Shown here one piece after another: positions 16,112 to 24,976 of a stretch of 64,000 bases of DNA (position 1 is its first letter; every line of letters starts with the position of its first letter). The stretch spans positions 186,001 through 250,000 of the forward strand of contig RAZH01000004.1 in the NCBI GenBank assembly GCA_003612585.1. Direction: 5' to 3'. The stretch is from a bacterium 1XD42-54 (GTDB lineage: Bacteria > Bacillota > Clostridia > Lachnospirales > Lachnospiraceae). The notes under the pieces were generated by a model. It worked only from the letters and a program-made list of their open reading frames with translations, did no database searches and was not told the DNA's origin. A program made the position numbers and the translations under genes.

Positions 16112-17371
16112 ATGCGCACTGTCGGAATTATTGCAGAATACAATCCATTTCATACCGGCCACGCCCATCATCTGGAACTGGCAAAAAAAAGAACCGGGGC
16201 TGATTTTACCCTGGTTGTTATGAGTCCGGATTTTGTGCAGCGCGGAGAACCTGCTGTATTTAACAAATATACGCGTACAAAAATGGCCCTGCTCGGCGGC
16301 GCTGACGTCGTACTGGAACTACCGCTTCGCTATGCTGCCGGAAGTGCCGAGTATTTTGCAGAAGGTGCTGTTTCCCTGCTCGACGGGCTCGGTGTCATAG
16401 ACACACTCTGTTTTGGAGGAGAATCGGATGATCTTGAGTGCTTTTTGCAGACAGCGCGCACACTGCTCGAAGAACCGCCTCAGTACGCGCAGACATTGCA
16501 GGAGCTTTTAAAAAAGGGCGCAACCTTCCCGAAGGCCCGTTCAGAGGCTCTATGTACTTATCTGAGCAAAAATTACCATTTGTTTCTTGCCTCCCCGAAT
16601 AACATTTTGGGAATCGAATACTGCCGCGCGCTCCTTCGCCGCCGCAGTGTAATCACTCCTGTACCCGTGAAACGGGAGGGAAATTGTTATCACAGTTCAG
16701 AACTGGATGGACTCTACTGCTCTGCAACAGCGCTTCGCCGTCAGATTGCAGACGAAAAAAAACACATCGATATGCGTGGTTCTTCCAACAGCAACGCGCT
16801 TGCCAATATGCTGCATTACATTCCGGAAAGCTGCCATTTTCTTTTTATCCGGGCATGTAAGGCAGCCTGTTTTCCGGAAGCCTTCCTGCCGTACCTTGAC
16901 CTGAAGCTTCTTGCGCAGGATACGTTTGCGCATATCCTCGACATCACCCCGGATCTGTCTGACCGCATCTTGAACAGGCGCACGGAATGCATCGGAAAAT
17001 CCTGGGAAGAGATCCTTTCCCTGCTCAAAACAAAGCAGATCACGCAGGCCCGCATCCGCCGTGCGCTTCTCCACCTGATTCTCGATATCCGCCAGGATAC
17101 AGTGGAACGACCTGCCGACCAGCCAATGATTTCATATGCAAAGCTACTTGGTTTTCGTACAACTGCAGCCCCTCTTTTGCATGAGATCAAACAAAACAGC
17201 AGCTTCCCGCTCATTTCCAAAAATGCAAATGCCGGAAAACTGCTGTCAGAGACCTCACTCCAAATGTGGAACCAGGATATTACTGCGTCACATTTTTATC
17301 GCAGTGTGATATCCAGAACGTATCACACAGAATTTCAGACCGAATACGAAATGAGTCCGGTTGTTCTCTAA
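16112..17371 (+). CDS. tmcAL: tRNA(Met) cytidine acetate ligase
   Basis: A 419-residue member of the TmcAL/YlbM family, which uses ATP and acetate to make N4-acetylcytidine at the wobble base of elongator tRNA-Met. The N-terminal nucleotidyltransferase signature is clear: IAEYNPFHTGHAHHL (residues 7-21, HxGH type), followed by VVMSPDFVQRGEP and LGIEYCRAL. CAGGAGG lies before the ATG. It is divergent from pta-ackA, so an acetate-using enzyme shares a regulatory region with the acetate-forming pathway. Confidence 0.92.
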   Translation: MRTVGIIAEYNPFHTGHAHHLELAKKRTGADFTLVVMSPDFVQRGEPAVFNKYTRTKMALLGGADVVLELPLRYAAGSAEYFAEGAVSLLDGLGVIDTLCFGGESDDLECFLQTARTLLEEPPQYAQTLQELLKKGATFPKARSEALCTYLSKNYHLFLASPNNILGIEYCRALLRRRSVITPVPVKREGNCYHSSELDGLYCSATALRRQIADEKKHIDMRGSSNSNALANMLHYIPESCHFLFIRACKAACFPEAFLPYLDLKLLAQDTFAHILDITPDLSDRILNRRTECIGKSWEEILSLLKTKQITQARIRRALLHLILDIRQDTVERPADQPMISYAKLLGFRTTAAPLLHEIKQNSSFPLISKNANAGKLLSETSLQMWNQDITASHFYRSVISRTYHTEFQTEYEMSPVVL

Positions 17372-17407
17372 ATGTAGTACTACAATCCTCTCATGCATTT
17401 TTATTTC

Positions 17408-19249
17408 CTACTCTGTAAAAGGAATCACTGCCATACCAGCAAAGGCCTGGCCGTCTTCCGTCTTTCCTCCAAGGATAAATTCAAATTCGCCCGGGTATGC
17501 AGCGCTGTCCATCATGATAAACGGATCAAAGTCCACACTGTACAGCCCGTTTCCGAAGTCTTTCAAAGTGTCCGCCAATGCAGGCGCATATTTCAGCCGA
17601 ACATTCGTAAAGCCCATACCGAACAGAAGCTCCGATTCCACCGGCTTCGCGTCACACGCGAAGGTAACTGTATAAGGAATCGGCGGCATTGACAGGCTAA
17701 ATGGCAGTACTTCGCTGATTTCGACCAGTCGGAATTCCTCATCCGCATGCTTTTCGAGAGCTGCCAGAGTGGAAGATACGGTTTCCCGGTCTGCCTGCGC
17801 AATTGCATCCAACGCTTCCTGCTCTTTACCGTCATCCATCAGCGCTTCCGCCTGTGAAATCAATTCCGCATTGTCCGTTGTATAAGTCTCGTGCAGCGTA
17901 TTCTTCAACTCGGTCAATTTCTCAATTTCTTCTGAATACAACATCTCATGCAGGTTTTCGAAATCCCGCATCGTCTGCCAGCCATTCTGACTGTAAACCG
18001 TTGCCTGATCGCGGTAGGTCAGATGTTCCTCCATCTCTTTTGCGGGATTCTCCATCTGGTCAATCTCGTCTACCGTTCCGGCAAGCGGATGAAGCGGCAA
18101 AAACGGCAGCTGACAGGGACGGCCAAACGCAGTCCAGGCAGTCGTCAGCACCGGTGTCTCTGCCAGATCAAAAATCGTCGCCTCAATCGTGGAGCCTGTA
18201 CAGATTTTTCGTGTGGACGTGTCATGCGGCGACGCGCCAGGTCCGAAAGAATCCTCATGCTCCGTGCCTTCATAATGCGTGGAAAGCACCTCGATCATAT
18301 CCTCCAGAGAAATGGTGGATTCCGGTTTGAATGCATACGGAAGCCCCATTGTATCCACATCCCAGGACTGATCCAGCAGAATTTCCATTGCATATTTCTG
18401 GCGCAGTACATTGTACGGCGTTCCATACGAATCAGAATCCTGATAAGCCAGGGCAAAATCAAAATCACTGTAATCGCCCTCCACAGCCGGTTTATACCAG
18501 TTCATTTCAATTGCATGGGAGATCAAATCCTCTGAATAGTACATCTCTTCTACGTCGTTGATCCCGTGGAACGTGTAATGATTCGGAATCGCTACGACCA
18601 TATCGTCCGGAATACGCGCTGCAATGTATCTGCGGCCACTGGCAATCTGAATCATAAAAGCCTCTTCGCTGTCCGCCACAGTATACGCGCGTCCCGACGG
18701 CGCATAGCCCCATTCCTCCACCAGTTCTATGATAATATTCAGCGCATCGCGCGCGCTCGTCGCCCGCTCTGCAACAATACGGCGCACATTGTATTCAATC
18801 CCTCCGTCAGTCAGACGGCTTTCATCCAGAATGTTTTCCTTTGATTCTGCATTGTTGTTGCTGACAATGCAGACACCATTTTCATTCAAAAAAATATCGG
18901 CACCGGAAAAACCGCGGTTGGCGTCACGCACCTGAGACCAGTAATAACCAAAGGTACTTTCCACCTGCGGTATGGCCGCCCTGCCTGTTTCCGCCGGAAG
19001 CACCGTTCCCTCCGGCCACTCTGCCGCCTCCACATACCCGTGGCGGACCACGCACCGTCCAATATCATCTTCATTGTGGCCGACCATAACACGGCCCGTA
19101 GCCGAAACATCCTTTCCGACGACAATTGTCATACAATTCAGCGGCAGCTCATCGGCCAACACCTGCGCGGCGGACACCGCGTCCGGAACCACGCACGTCC
19201 CGGTAATCATTACTAACAAAGCAAGCAGACAGGAAAGTCTTTTTCTCAT
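17408..19249 (-). CDS. secreted C69-family dipeptidase
   Basis: A 613-residue protein with a signal peptide (MRKRLSCLLALLVM...VSA, about 27 residues). A C69 (PepD-type) N-terminal nucleophile hydrolase domain follows. The predicted nucleophile is Cys39 in LNCMTIVVG, and VGHNEDD follows as in the family. The catalytic domain extends to about residue 470, then a helical region and a C-terminal beta-rich domain of unknown role. It is probably exported and cleaves short peptides outside the membrane. No LPXTG anchor was seen. It converges on tmcAL with only 36 bases between. Confidence 0.88.
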   Translation of the reverse strand: MRKRLSCLLALLVMITGTCVVPDAVSAAQVLADELPLNCMTIVVGKDVSATGRVMVGHNEDDIGRCVVRHGYVEAAEWPEGTVLPAETGRAAIPQVESTFGYYWSQVRDANRGFSGADIFLNENGVCIVSNNNAESKENILDESRLTDGGIEYNVRRIVAERATSARDALNIIIELVEEWGYAPSGRAYTVADSEEAFMIQIASGRRYIAARIPDDMVVAIPNHYTFHGINDVEEMYYSEDLISHAIEMNWYKPAVEGDYSDFDFALAYQDSDSYGTPYNVLRQKYAMEILLDQSWDVDTMGLPYAFKPESTISLEDMIEVLSTHYEGTEHEDSFGPGASPHDTSTRKICTGSTIEATIFDLAETPVLTTAWTAFGRPCQLPFLPLHPLAGTVDEIDQMENPAKEMEEHLTYRDQATVYSQNGWQTMRDFENLHEMLYSEEIEKLTELKNTLHETYTTDNAELISQAEALMDDGKEQEALDAIAQADRETVSSTLAALEKHADEEFRLVEISEVLPFSLSMPPIPYTVTFACDAKPVESELLFGMGFTNVRLKYAPALADTLKDFGNGLYSVDFDPFIMMDSAAYPGEFEFILGGKTEDGQAFAGMAVIPFTE

Positions 19250-19283
19250 TCGAATCCTCCTTCAAACACCCTTGTTCTTTTTG

Positions 19284-19352
19284 TACAACAGCGAGTATGC
19301 TTTGTTTGCACACTCGCTGTTGTAGTCTAACATAAAATGACAACTTGTTCAA
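19284..19352 (-). promoter_or_regulatory. promoter of the C69 dipeptidase gene with overlapping inverted repeat
   Basis: On the minus strand TTGAAC (19347-19352), a 17-base spacer and TAGACT (19324-19329). A perfect 13-bp inverted repeat, TACAACAGCGAGT and ACTCGCTGTTGTA (19284-19296 and 19312-19324), begins at the -10 edge and covers the predicted start point. It looks like an operator rather than a terminator because no T run follows. Confidence 0.5.
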
Positions 19353-19422
19353 TTATTATTCTCCATTTTAGCAGAATTTTAAACAAACAGACGCTCTGTT
19401 ACTAAGTATTTTCTGTTATTTC

Positions 19423-19595
19423 TTACGATATTTCTATCCATCGGCAACTAAGCCGGCTTCCATTTTGCACAGAAAGTCCGCTCACACCTTGCAAGTATGG
19501 ATTCTCGTCATCCTGAAACTTAGACTTCAGTTCGCCATTGACTGAAACGCTGATCTGATTCGCCTTTGCCGCAACGCAAAGCCGATATTCCTCCG
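19423..19595 (-). pseudogene. C-terminal remnant, beta-sandwich domain like that of ADP-ribosylglycohydrolase-family proteins
   Basis: The minus frame reads ...EEYRLCVAAKANQISV, then VNGELKSKFQDDENPYLQG and VSGLSVQNGSRLSCRW before a stop. The pattern of a strand with VNG, a D...PYLQGVSGL turn and a final strand is typical of concanavalin-like C-terminal domains, such as those at the end of some clostridial ADP-ribosylglycohydrolase-family proteins. The upstream part of any such gene is missing and replaced by the terminator of the NlpC/P60 gene. I treat it as a gene relic; the exact parent family is uncertain. Confidence 0.45.
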
Positions 19596-19611
19596 TACAT
19601 CTCCAGACACA

Positions 19612-19660
19612 CAGGAAAAAGACTGCGGCACACAGAGTCTCTGCCGCAGTCTTTTTCCTG
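19612..19660. terminator. strong intrinsic terminator after the NlpC/P60 gene
   Basis: A perfect 18-bp stem (AGGAAAAAGACTGCGGCA with TGCCGCAGTCTTTTTCCT) and an 11-base loop. It carries T runs in both directions, so it can stop either strand. It lies 10 bases after the hydrolase stop codon. Confidence 0.88.
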
Positions 19661-19669
19661 TTTTCGTTT

Positions 19670-21100
19670 TTACCAGTATCGTCTCGCACATACTGGCGTC
19701 GAATAGTTGTAAGATGAAATTATGATTCCACTGCTGGCATTTGCAGCATGCACAATCGAACCTCCTCCGATGTAGATCGCTACATGATCGATCGAGCCGC
19801 CACTGCTGTAAAACAGCAAGTCTCCCGGCAAAATACTGTCCATGCTCACATCTGTACCGCCATATGCCTGGTCAGCTGCCACACGGGCAAGGCCGATACC
19901 AAACTGTGCAAATACACTCTGCGCAAAACCAGAACAGTCAGCTCCCTGTGTCAGGCTTGTCCCACCCCACACATACGGATATCCGACATACTGCACTGCA
20001 AAATCTGCAATCTGCTGTCCTGTTCCGGATGTCGGAGCCTCTGTCTCTGGTTCTGTCCAGGTCGTTTCTGGCTCTGTCCACGTCGTCTCCGGTTCCGTCC
20101 ACGTTGTTTCTGGCTCCGTCCACGTCGTTTCTGGCTCCGTCCACGTCGTCTCCGGTTCTGTCCAGGTCGTTTCTGGCTCCGTCCACGTCGTCTCCGGTTC
20201 CGTCCACGTTGTCTCTGGCTCTGTCCACGTTGTCTCCGGTTCTGTCCAGGTCGTCTCTGGCTCCGTCCACGTTGTCTCTGGTTCCGTCCACGTTGTCTCC
20301 GGCTCTGTCCACGTCGTCTCCGGTTCTGTCCAGATTTCCTCCGGCAGCACCTCTGTCTCACTGCCAGTTTCCGTAGACTGTGTCTCATTCGAAGCTTCCC
20401 AAGTCTCTTCTGCTGCGGTGTTATGTTCCTGCCATTGCTGCTCTGCCGCCAGACGGGCCTGTTCTTCCTCCAGTGTCTCGGCCTGCGGGTAATACGTTTT
20501 ATAATCAACATAGTATGCGTTTACATAACCGTAAACGTCGTTTCCAAGCGCAACCTTCATCCAGTCGCCATCGTACGCCACAACCTCCAGCTCCTCCTGA
20601 TGGTGCGCCACATCAATAACTTCCGTATCCTCGGAAGGATTCATACGGATATTCAACTCATCCGGATGCACAACAGCCACATTGTAGGCCACCTTCCGGG
20701 CAATTTCCTCAGCCTCCTGTCCGATTGCAAAATACTCGGCCTTTACATATCCTACCGCATTTCCCGACTGAATTTTATACCAGTCTCCGGTCTGCTCGAG
20801 AACCGTCACAGAACCATTATTATAAATCTTCGCCACAATTTCTTTGTCCGTATCAGCTCCGCTTCGGATATTAATATAGTCCTCGCATTTGGCGAAGGCC
20901 ATCTGTCCGGTCAGATCCTGCTCGGTCTGTGCTTCCGTATTTTCAGGCGCCGCAGTATCTGTCAAAGCCGCAGTATCTGTTGATACGGCACTCCCCTGCT
21001 CCTGCCCGACCTCAGCTGCTGCGGAACAAATACCTGCCCCGATACACAGCATTCCTGATGCCAGGCAACATAAGGACAGCTTCAAAACCCTTTTCTTCAT
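19670..21100 (-). CDS. secreted NlpC/P60 cell-wall hydrolase with two SH3b domains and a WTEPETT repeat linker
   Basis: A 476-residue protein. In order: signal peptide (MKKRVLKLSLCCLASG...SAAA), a spacer, two bacterial SH3 domains (about residues 60-120 and 135-200), a linker with 14 copies of a 7-residue WTEPETT unit, and a C-terminal NlpC/P60 domain. The catalytic Cys is in GADCSGFAQSVF and the His in DHVAIYIGGGSIVHA. It is probably an exported endopeptidase cutting D-Glu-diamino-acid bonds in peptidoglycan. The start at MKKRV has GGAGG 11 bases before it; an upstream ATG at 21118 has no site. Confidence 0.92.
   Translation of the reverse strand: MKKRVLKLSLCCLASGMLCIGAGICSAAAEVGQEQGSAVSTDTAALTDTAAPENTEAQTEQDLTGQMAFAKCEDYINIRSGADTDKEIVAKIYNNGSVTVLEQTGDWYKIQSGNAVGYVKAEYFAIGQEAEEIARKVAYNVAVVHPDELNIRMNPSEDTEVIDVAHHQEELEVVAYDGDWMKVALGNDVYGYVNAYYVDYKTYYPQAETLEEEQARLAAEQQWQEHNTAAEETWEASNETQSTETGSETEVLPEEIWTEPETTWTEPETTWTEPETTWTEPETTWTEPETTWTEPETTWTEPETTWTEPETTWTEPETTWTEPETTWTEPETTWTEPETTWTEPETTWTEPETEAPTSGTGQQIADFAVQYVGYPYVWGGTSLTQGADCSGFAQSVFAQFGIGLARVAADQAYGGTDVSMDSILPGDLLFYSSGGSIDHVAIYIGGGSIVHAANASSGIIISSYNYSTPVCARRYW
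20041..20334 (-). repeat. 14 tandem 21-bp repeats encoding WTEPETT
   Basis: The unit on the plus strand is of the form GGYTCYGTCCASGTYGTYTC. Fourteen units follow each other with third-position changes but an unchanged protein repeat, except the edges (IWTEPE first, PETEAP last). Acidic, Thr/Pro-rich repeats of this type form extended wall-spanning linkers. Confidence 0.93.
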
Positions 21101-21146
21101 TGCAATACTCGCCTCCATATCTGTTGCTTTTTTATTACACAGTTGT

Positions 21147-21194
21147 TAACACGTGTTACAAAATGATTTTAACAACGAAGGCAATTTCTGTCAA
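21147..21194 (-). promoter_or_regulatory. promoter of the NlpC/P60 gene with a 12-bp palindrome at the start point
   Basis: On the minus strand TTGACA (21189-21194), 17 bases, TAAAAT (21166-21171). The perfect palindrome TAACACGTGTTA (21147-21158) lies at the predicted transcription start, and GTTGTTAA/TTAACAAC arms flank it (21143-21178). This arrangement suggests repressor binding. Confidence 0.6.
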
Positions 21195-21315
21195 TGAACG
21201 TAGCATTTTCTTCATTTTCTTTTAAGACCTGTGAGGGAAATGTGAATTTTCTTTTGCTTTTATTAAAAAAATGTAACTATTTTCCAAAATCTGACTACGA
21301 ATTGCAAGATCCCGC

Positions 21316-23139
21316 TTAAGAACAGAGCTCCGTCTGTGTCCGGTACATCTGTGCATAGCGTCCTCCAAGCTCCATCAGTTCCTCATGGGTTCCCTGCTCG
21401 GCAATTTCTCCGTTTTCAAGCAGAAGAATCAAATCCGAGTCACGGATTGTAGAAAGCCGGTGCGCAATTATGACAGAGGTACGGTCTGCACAAAGTTTTA
21501 GCATGGCACGCCGTATTTTCTGTTCAGTCACAGTGTCAACCGAACTGGTAGCTTCATCCAGAATCAGAATCGGAGCATTGGCAAACACTGCCCGTGCAAT
21601 GGTCAGAAGCTGCCGTTCCCCTTGGGACAGCTCCATTCCCCCCTGTTCCAAAACCGTATCATATCCATTTGAAAGTCGCCCGATAAAACTGTCTGCCCCT
21701 GCAATTCGCGCAGCCTCGCGTATCTCTTCTATAGAAGCTTCTGGATGACCATAACAGATATTTTCTCGAACAGTGGTTGCAAACAAAGCCGTATCCTGCA
21801 AAACCACGCCAAAAACCTTTCTCAAATCCTCCATCCGATAATCCCGCAGATCATGGCCATCCAGAAGAATGCTGCCTTCCGAGACATCATAAAATCTTGT
21901 CAGCAGATTGATAATCGTCGTTTTTCCCGAACCGGTAGCCCCTACAATGGCAGCCTTAGCACCAGAGGGTATTTTAACAGAAATATCTCTCAGTACCGGA
22001 TGTTCCGGCAAATATCCAAATGCCACATGACGAAATTCAATATCTCCCCGTGGGTGCTCCAGGCTAACCGTTTGATCCCTGTCAGCTGGCTCCGGCTGTT
22101 CGTCCAGAATCTCAAACATGCGCTCCACTCCGGCAACTGCAGTCTGAAAATTGTTATAAATGTTGGCAATCTCCACAAACGGCCGGGTAAACTGACGCAC
22201 ATAGAGAAGAAAACTTGTAACCAGGCCAAGCTCTGTAATGCTTCCGTTGATAAACAAAATTCCGCATAATACGGATATTGCCACATATAAAAGATTATTA
22301 ATCACATTCATTAGCGGCATCAGATATCCCGCGCAGATCAGTGCTTTTACAGATATTTGGCAAAGCTCGTCATTCCTTTCGCCAAATTCCCGCTCCATCT
22401 CCTCCTGGCGGCAAAATGCCATGACAACCGGCAGACCTGAAATACTTTCTTCTACCTGACCATTCAGCAAACCAAGACTTTTCTGCTGCCGCAAAAAGAG
22501 TTTCCTGGTATATTTTGTAACCGTTTTCGTAAGCAGAAAGATCATTCCAACGCCCACAACCGATACCAGTGTTAAAAACGGACTCAGATACAGCATCATT
22601 AAAAAAATGCCAGTCACCGTAAAACTATAGGTCATGAGAAGCGTCAGAGAGTTCGAGATCGTTGTACTGATATTGTCAACATCATTGGTCAGCCGACTCA
22701 TCAGTTCACCATGCCTGTTCCGATCAAAAAAAGACAATGGAAGCGTCCGAATCCAGTCAAACAGCGTGCGCCGTATGTGGTGGATCACACGCTGTCCAAT
22801 TGACGCCATAAAAAACGATTGCAAAAATTTCACCAGCCAGTCGACAAAATATAACCCCGTAAGAAAAACCAGAATCCACAAAACGGCATCTCCGCCGCTG
22901 ATTGCAGTTACCGCACGTCCTGTCACATATGGGGAAACGATGGATGCAGCCGATGCAAGTACAGATAAGAGAAGAATCCACTCAAGGCCTTTTCTCTGGC
23001 CTTCTGTGAGCGTCCATAACCTGCGCAGCGTCCCCTTCATATTTTTAGGTTTTACCACAACCCCTCCGCGTCCGGGCCGTGATATTCCGTTTAAGTTTAC
23101 CGGGGGTACCCCTCCGTTTTTTTCAGCCACAATACTCAC
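21316..23139 (-). CDS. ABC exporter half, ATP-binding/permease, catalytically complete site (TM288-like)
   Basis: A 607-residue half-transporter: six membrane helices (about 50-350) and a nucleotide-binding domain. Walker A is GATGSGKTT, the signature LSQGERQ and Walker B LILDEATSSVD with the catalytic Glu present, followed by the H-loop AHRLST. It overlaps the partner gene by 17 bases. With that partner it forms a heterodimeric multidrug-type exporter like TM287/288 or BmrCD; substrates cannot be told from sequence. Confidence 0.9.
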   Translation of the reverse strand: MSIVAEKNGGVPPVNLNGISRPGRGGVVVKPKNMKGTLRRLWTLTEGQRKGLEWILLLSVLASAASIVSPYVTGRAVTAISGGDAVLWILVFLTGLYFVDWLVKFLQSFFMASIGQRVIHHIRRTLFDWIRTLPLSFFDRNRHGELMSRLTNDVDNISTTISNSLTLLMTYSFTVTGIFLMMLYLSPFLTLVSVVGVGMIFLLTKTVTKYTRKLFLRQQKSLGLLNGQVEESISGLPVVMAFCRQEEMEREFGERNDELCQISVKALICAGYLMPLMNVINNLLYVAISVLCGILFINGSITELGLVTSFLLYVRQFTRPFVEIANIYNNFQTAVAGVERMFEILDEQPEPADRDQTVSLEHPRGDIEFRHVAFGYLPEHPVLRDISVKIPSGAKAAIVGATGSGKTTIINLLTRFYDVSEGSILLDGHDLRDYRMEDLRKVFGVVLQDTALFATTVRENICYGHPEASIEEIREAARIAGADSFIGRLSNGYDTVLEQGGMELSQGERQLLTIARAVFANAPILILDEATSSVDTVTEQKIRRAMLKLCADRTSVIIAHRLSTIRDSDLILLLENGEIAEQGTHEELMELGGRYAQMYRTQTELCS

Positions 23140-24838
23140 CTCCGATCTGGGAACGATAAATTTCCTGATAAATTGTGCAGGAAGCCATCAGCTCTTCATG
23201 CGTTCCAAATCCCGCCACACAGCCGTTATCCAGACACAAAATGCGGTCTGTACGCATGACTGTAGATATCCGCTGACTGACCAGCAATACGGTCATGCTG
23301 CCCGTCAACTTTCGCAGACCGCTCAGTACCTCTGCCTCTGTTCGGGCATCCAGCGCACTGGTACAGTCATCCAGAATTAGAATACGGGGTTTTCGAACCA
23401 GAGCCCGCGCAAGGCAAAGCCGCTGTTTCTGTCCACCGGAAAGATTGATCCCGCCCTGTCCAAGCTGCGTGTCATATCCCTGTGCGCTTTGTTCAATAAA
23501 CGTATCTGCACACGCAGTTTGCGCAGCCGCAAACAGCTCATCCTCCTCTGCATCGGCACGCCCCCAACACAGATTCTCGCGAATTGTCCCTGAAAAAAGT
23601 AACGCCTTCTGCGGTACAACCGCAACAGCAGAGCGCAAACACATCGGGGATATCTGTGTGATATCACACCCGTCTACCCATATTTTTCCTTCGGTAGCAT
23701 CATAGAACCTTGGTACCAGATTGACAAAAGTGGATTTTCCAGAACCCGTGGAACCGATAATTCCAACCGTTTCCCCCGCATAAATGTTCACATCAATAGC
23801 ATGAAGCGATTCCTTTCCCGCCCCCGCATAAGTAAACGATACGTGTTCAAACTGAATATTCCCCTTAATGTCCGGCCTGAGCGGATTTTCCGGCATGTTT
23901 TGTGCCGGCTTTTCATCCAGAACCTCTCTGATTCTGGCAGAAGACGCTGCTGCTCTGACCGCAGTATTTAACGTATTGGAAATCATCGTAACGGCAAACA
24001 GCACCTGCGTCATATAATTAACCGAGGCCATCAGCCTGCCGATTTCCACACGTTGTCGACTCCCGGAAATCCAAAGCAGAAGCACAATGCCAAAATTAAC
24101 GGTCAAGTTGATAAACGGTGAAAACACCGCCATGGTGCGGAGCGCAGACGTATTCGCACGCGCCAGCTCGAGTGAAACCTCTTCAAACTTCTCCATTTCC
24201 TCCTCTTCTGCATGAAAGGCCTTTACGACCCGCACGGAAGAAAGAAATTCTCTGGTCACACCGTTCAGACGGTCCAGTTTTTTCTGCACGATTCCAAACC
24301 TTGGATACCCAATCCGCATATTCCCCCAGACCAGAAGCGCTACTACAAACAGAATTGCCACCATAACCGGAGCCTGACCGGGCGTTTGAATCATAATCAG
24401 CAAAACGGCCCCGATACACGTAACGGGAGCCTTCACCATAATCCGCATAATGCCATTGATAAAGTCCTGTATCTGCGCCACATCGTTTGTAATGCGGGTA
24501 ATAATAGAAGCTGGGCGCAGACGATCAATATTTTCCATGGAAAGCTGCTGTACATTGTGGTACATATCGCGGCGCAGTTCTCTGCCAATTGACTGAGATA
24601 CACGGCTGGCAAAACGATTGCGCATCACAGCGCACACAGCTCCGGTCAACGCAATTCCCAGCATACAGATGCCAAACAGAAGAATTTGGGACACATCGGC
24701 ATTTTTGATTCCTTTGTCTACAATGAAAGACATAAACGCAGGCTGAAATAGATCTGCCATTGCTTCCACCACCAGAAAAAAAGTGGAGAGCAAGAAAATA
24801 CCAAGATGTTTTCTGATATATTCCAGAATCAGTTTCAT
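23123..24838 (-). CDS. ABC exporter half, ATP-binding/permease, degenerate site (TM287-like)
   Basis: A 571-residue half-transporter with N-terminal membrane helices and a nucleotide-binding domain (GSTGSGKST, LSGGQKQR). Walker B reads LILDDCTSALD: Asp replaces the catalytic Glu, the usual mark of the degenerate ATP site in heterodimeric exporters. The H-loop region reads VSQRIST, so the switch His is also replaced by Gln. This gene is first, and the catalytically complete partner follows with an overlap. Confidence 0.9.
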   Translation of the reverse strand: MKLILEYIRKHLGIFLLSTFFLVVEAMADLFQPAFMSFIVDKGIKNADVSQILLFGICMLGIALTGAVCAVMRNRFASRVSQSIGRELRRDMYHNVQQLSMENIDRLRPASIITRITNDVAQIQDFINGIMRIMVKAPVTCIGAVLLIMIQTPGQAPVMVAILFVVALLVWGNMRIGYPRFGIVQKKLDRLNGVTREFLSSVRVVKAFHAEEEEMEKFEEVSLELARANTSALRTMAVFSPFINLTVNFGIVLLLWISGSRQRVEIGRLMASVNYMTQVLFAVTMISNTLNTAVRAAASSARIREVLDEKPAQNMPENPLRPDIKGNIQFEHVSFTYAGAGKESLHAIDVNIYAGETVGIIGSTGSGKSTFVNLVPRFYDATEGKIWVDGCDITQISPMCLRSAVAVVPQKALLFSGTIRENLCWGRADAEEDELFAAAQTACADTFIEQSAQGYDTQLGQGGINLSGGQKQRLCLARALVRKPRILILDDCTSALDARTEAEVLSGLRKLTGSMTVLLVSQRISTVMRTDRILCLDNGCVAGFGTHEELMASCTIYQEIYRSQIGGEYCG

Positions 24839-24917
24839 GCGTTTTCCCCCTCTCTTTTGCCTTACGGCATTTTATGACCTGACGGCCTGTCATTATTCAC
24901 GTCCGCAAACACAAAAA

Positions 24918-24965
24918 CAGCGTGCAGCATCTGACCGCCAAATTTACGTCAAAAACTGCACACTG
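24918..24965 (-). terminator. terminator between the PFL-family gene and the ABC exporter genes
   Basis: CAGCGTGCAG and CTGCACACTG form a 10-bp stem with one mismatch around a 28-base loop. The minus-strand product ends in TTTTTGTG. It lies just after the PFL gene stop and separates it from the exporter pair. Confidence 0.55.
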
Positions 24966-24976
24966 TATGTTCAAAC

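Noticed and set aside
20041-20334. Possible CRISPR array
   Set aside because: The units are contiguous 21-bp coding repeats without spacers, inside a gene.
19938-20511. Long frames in other phases across the WTEPETT repeats (Arg-rich, Asp-rich and Ser/Val-rich)
   Set aside because: They come from the 21-bp repeat having no stop in several frames; only the minus frame with signal peptide, SH3 and P60 domains is coherent.
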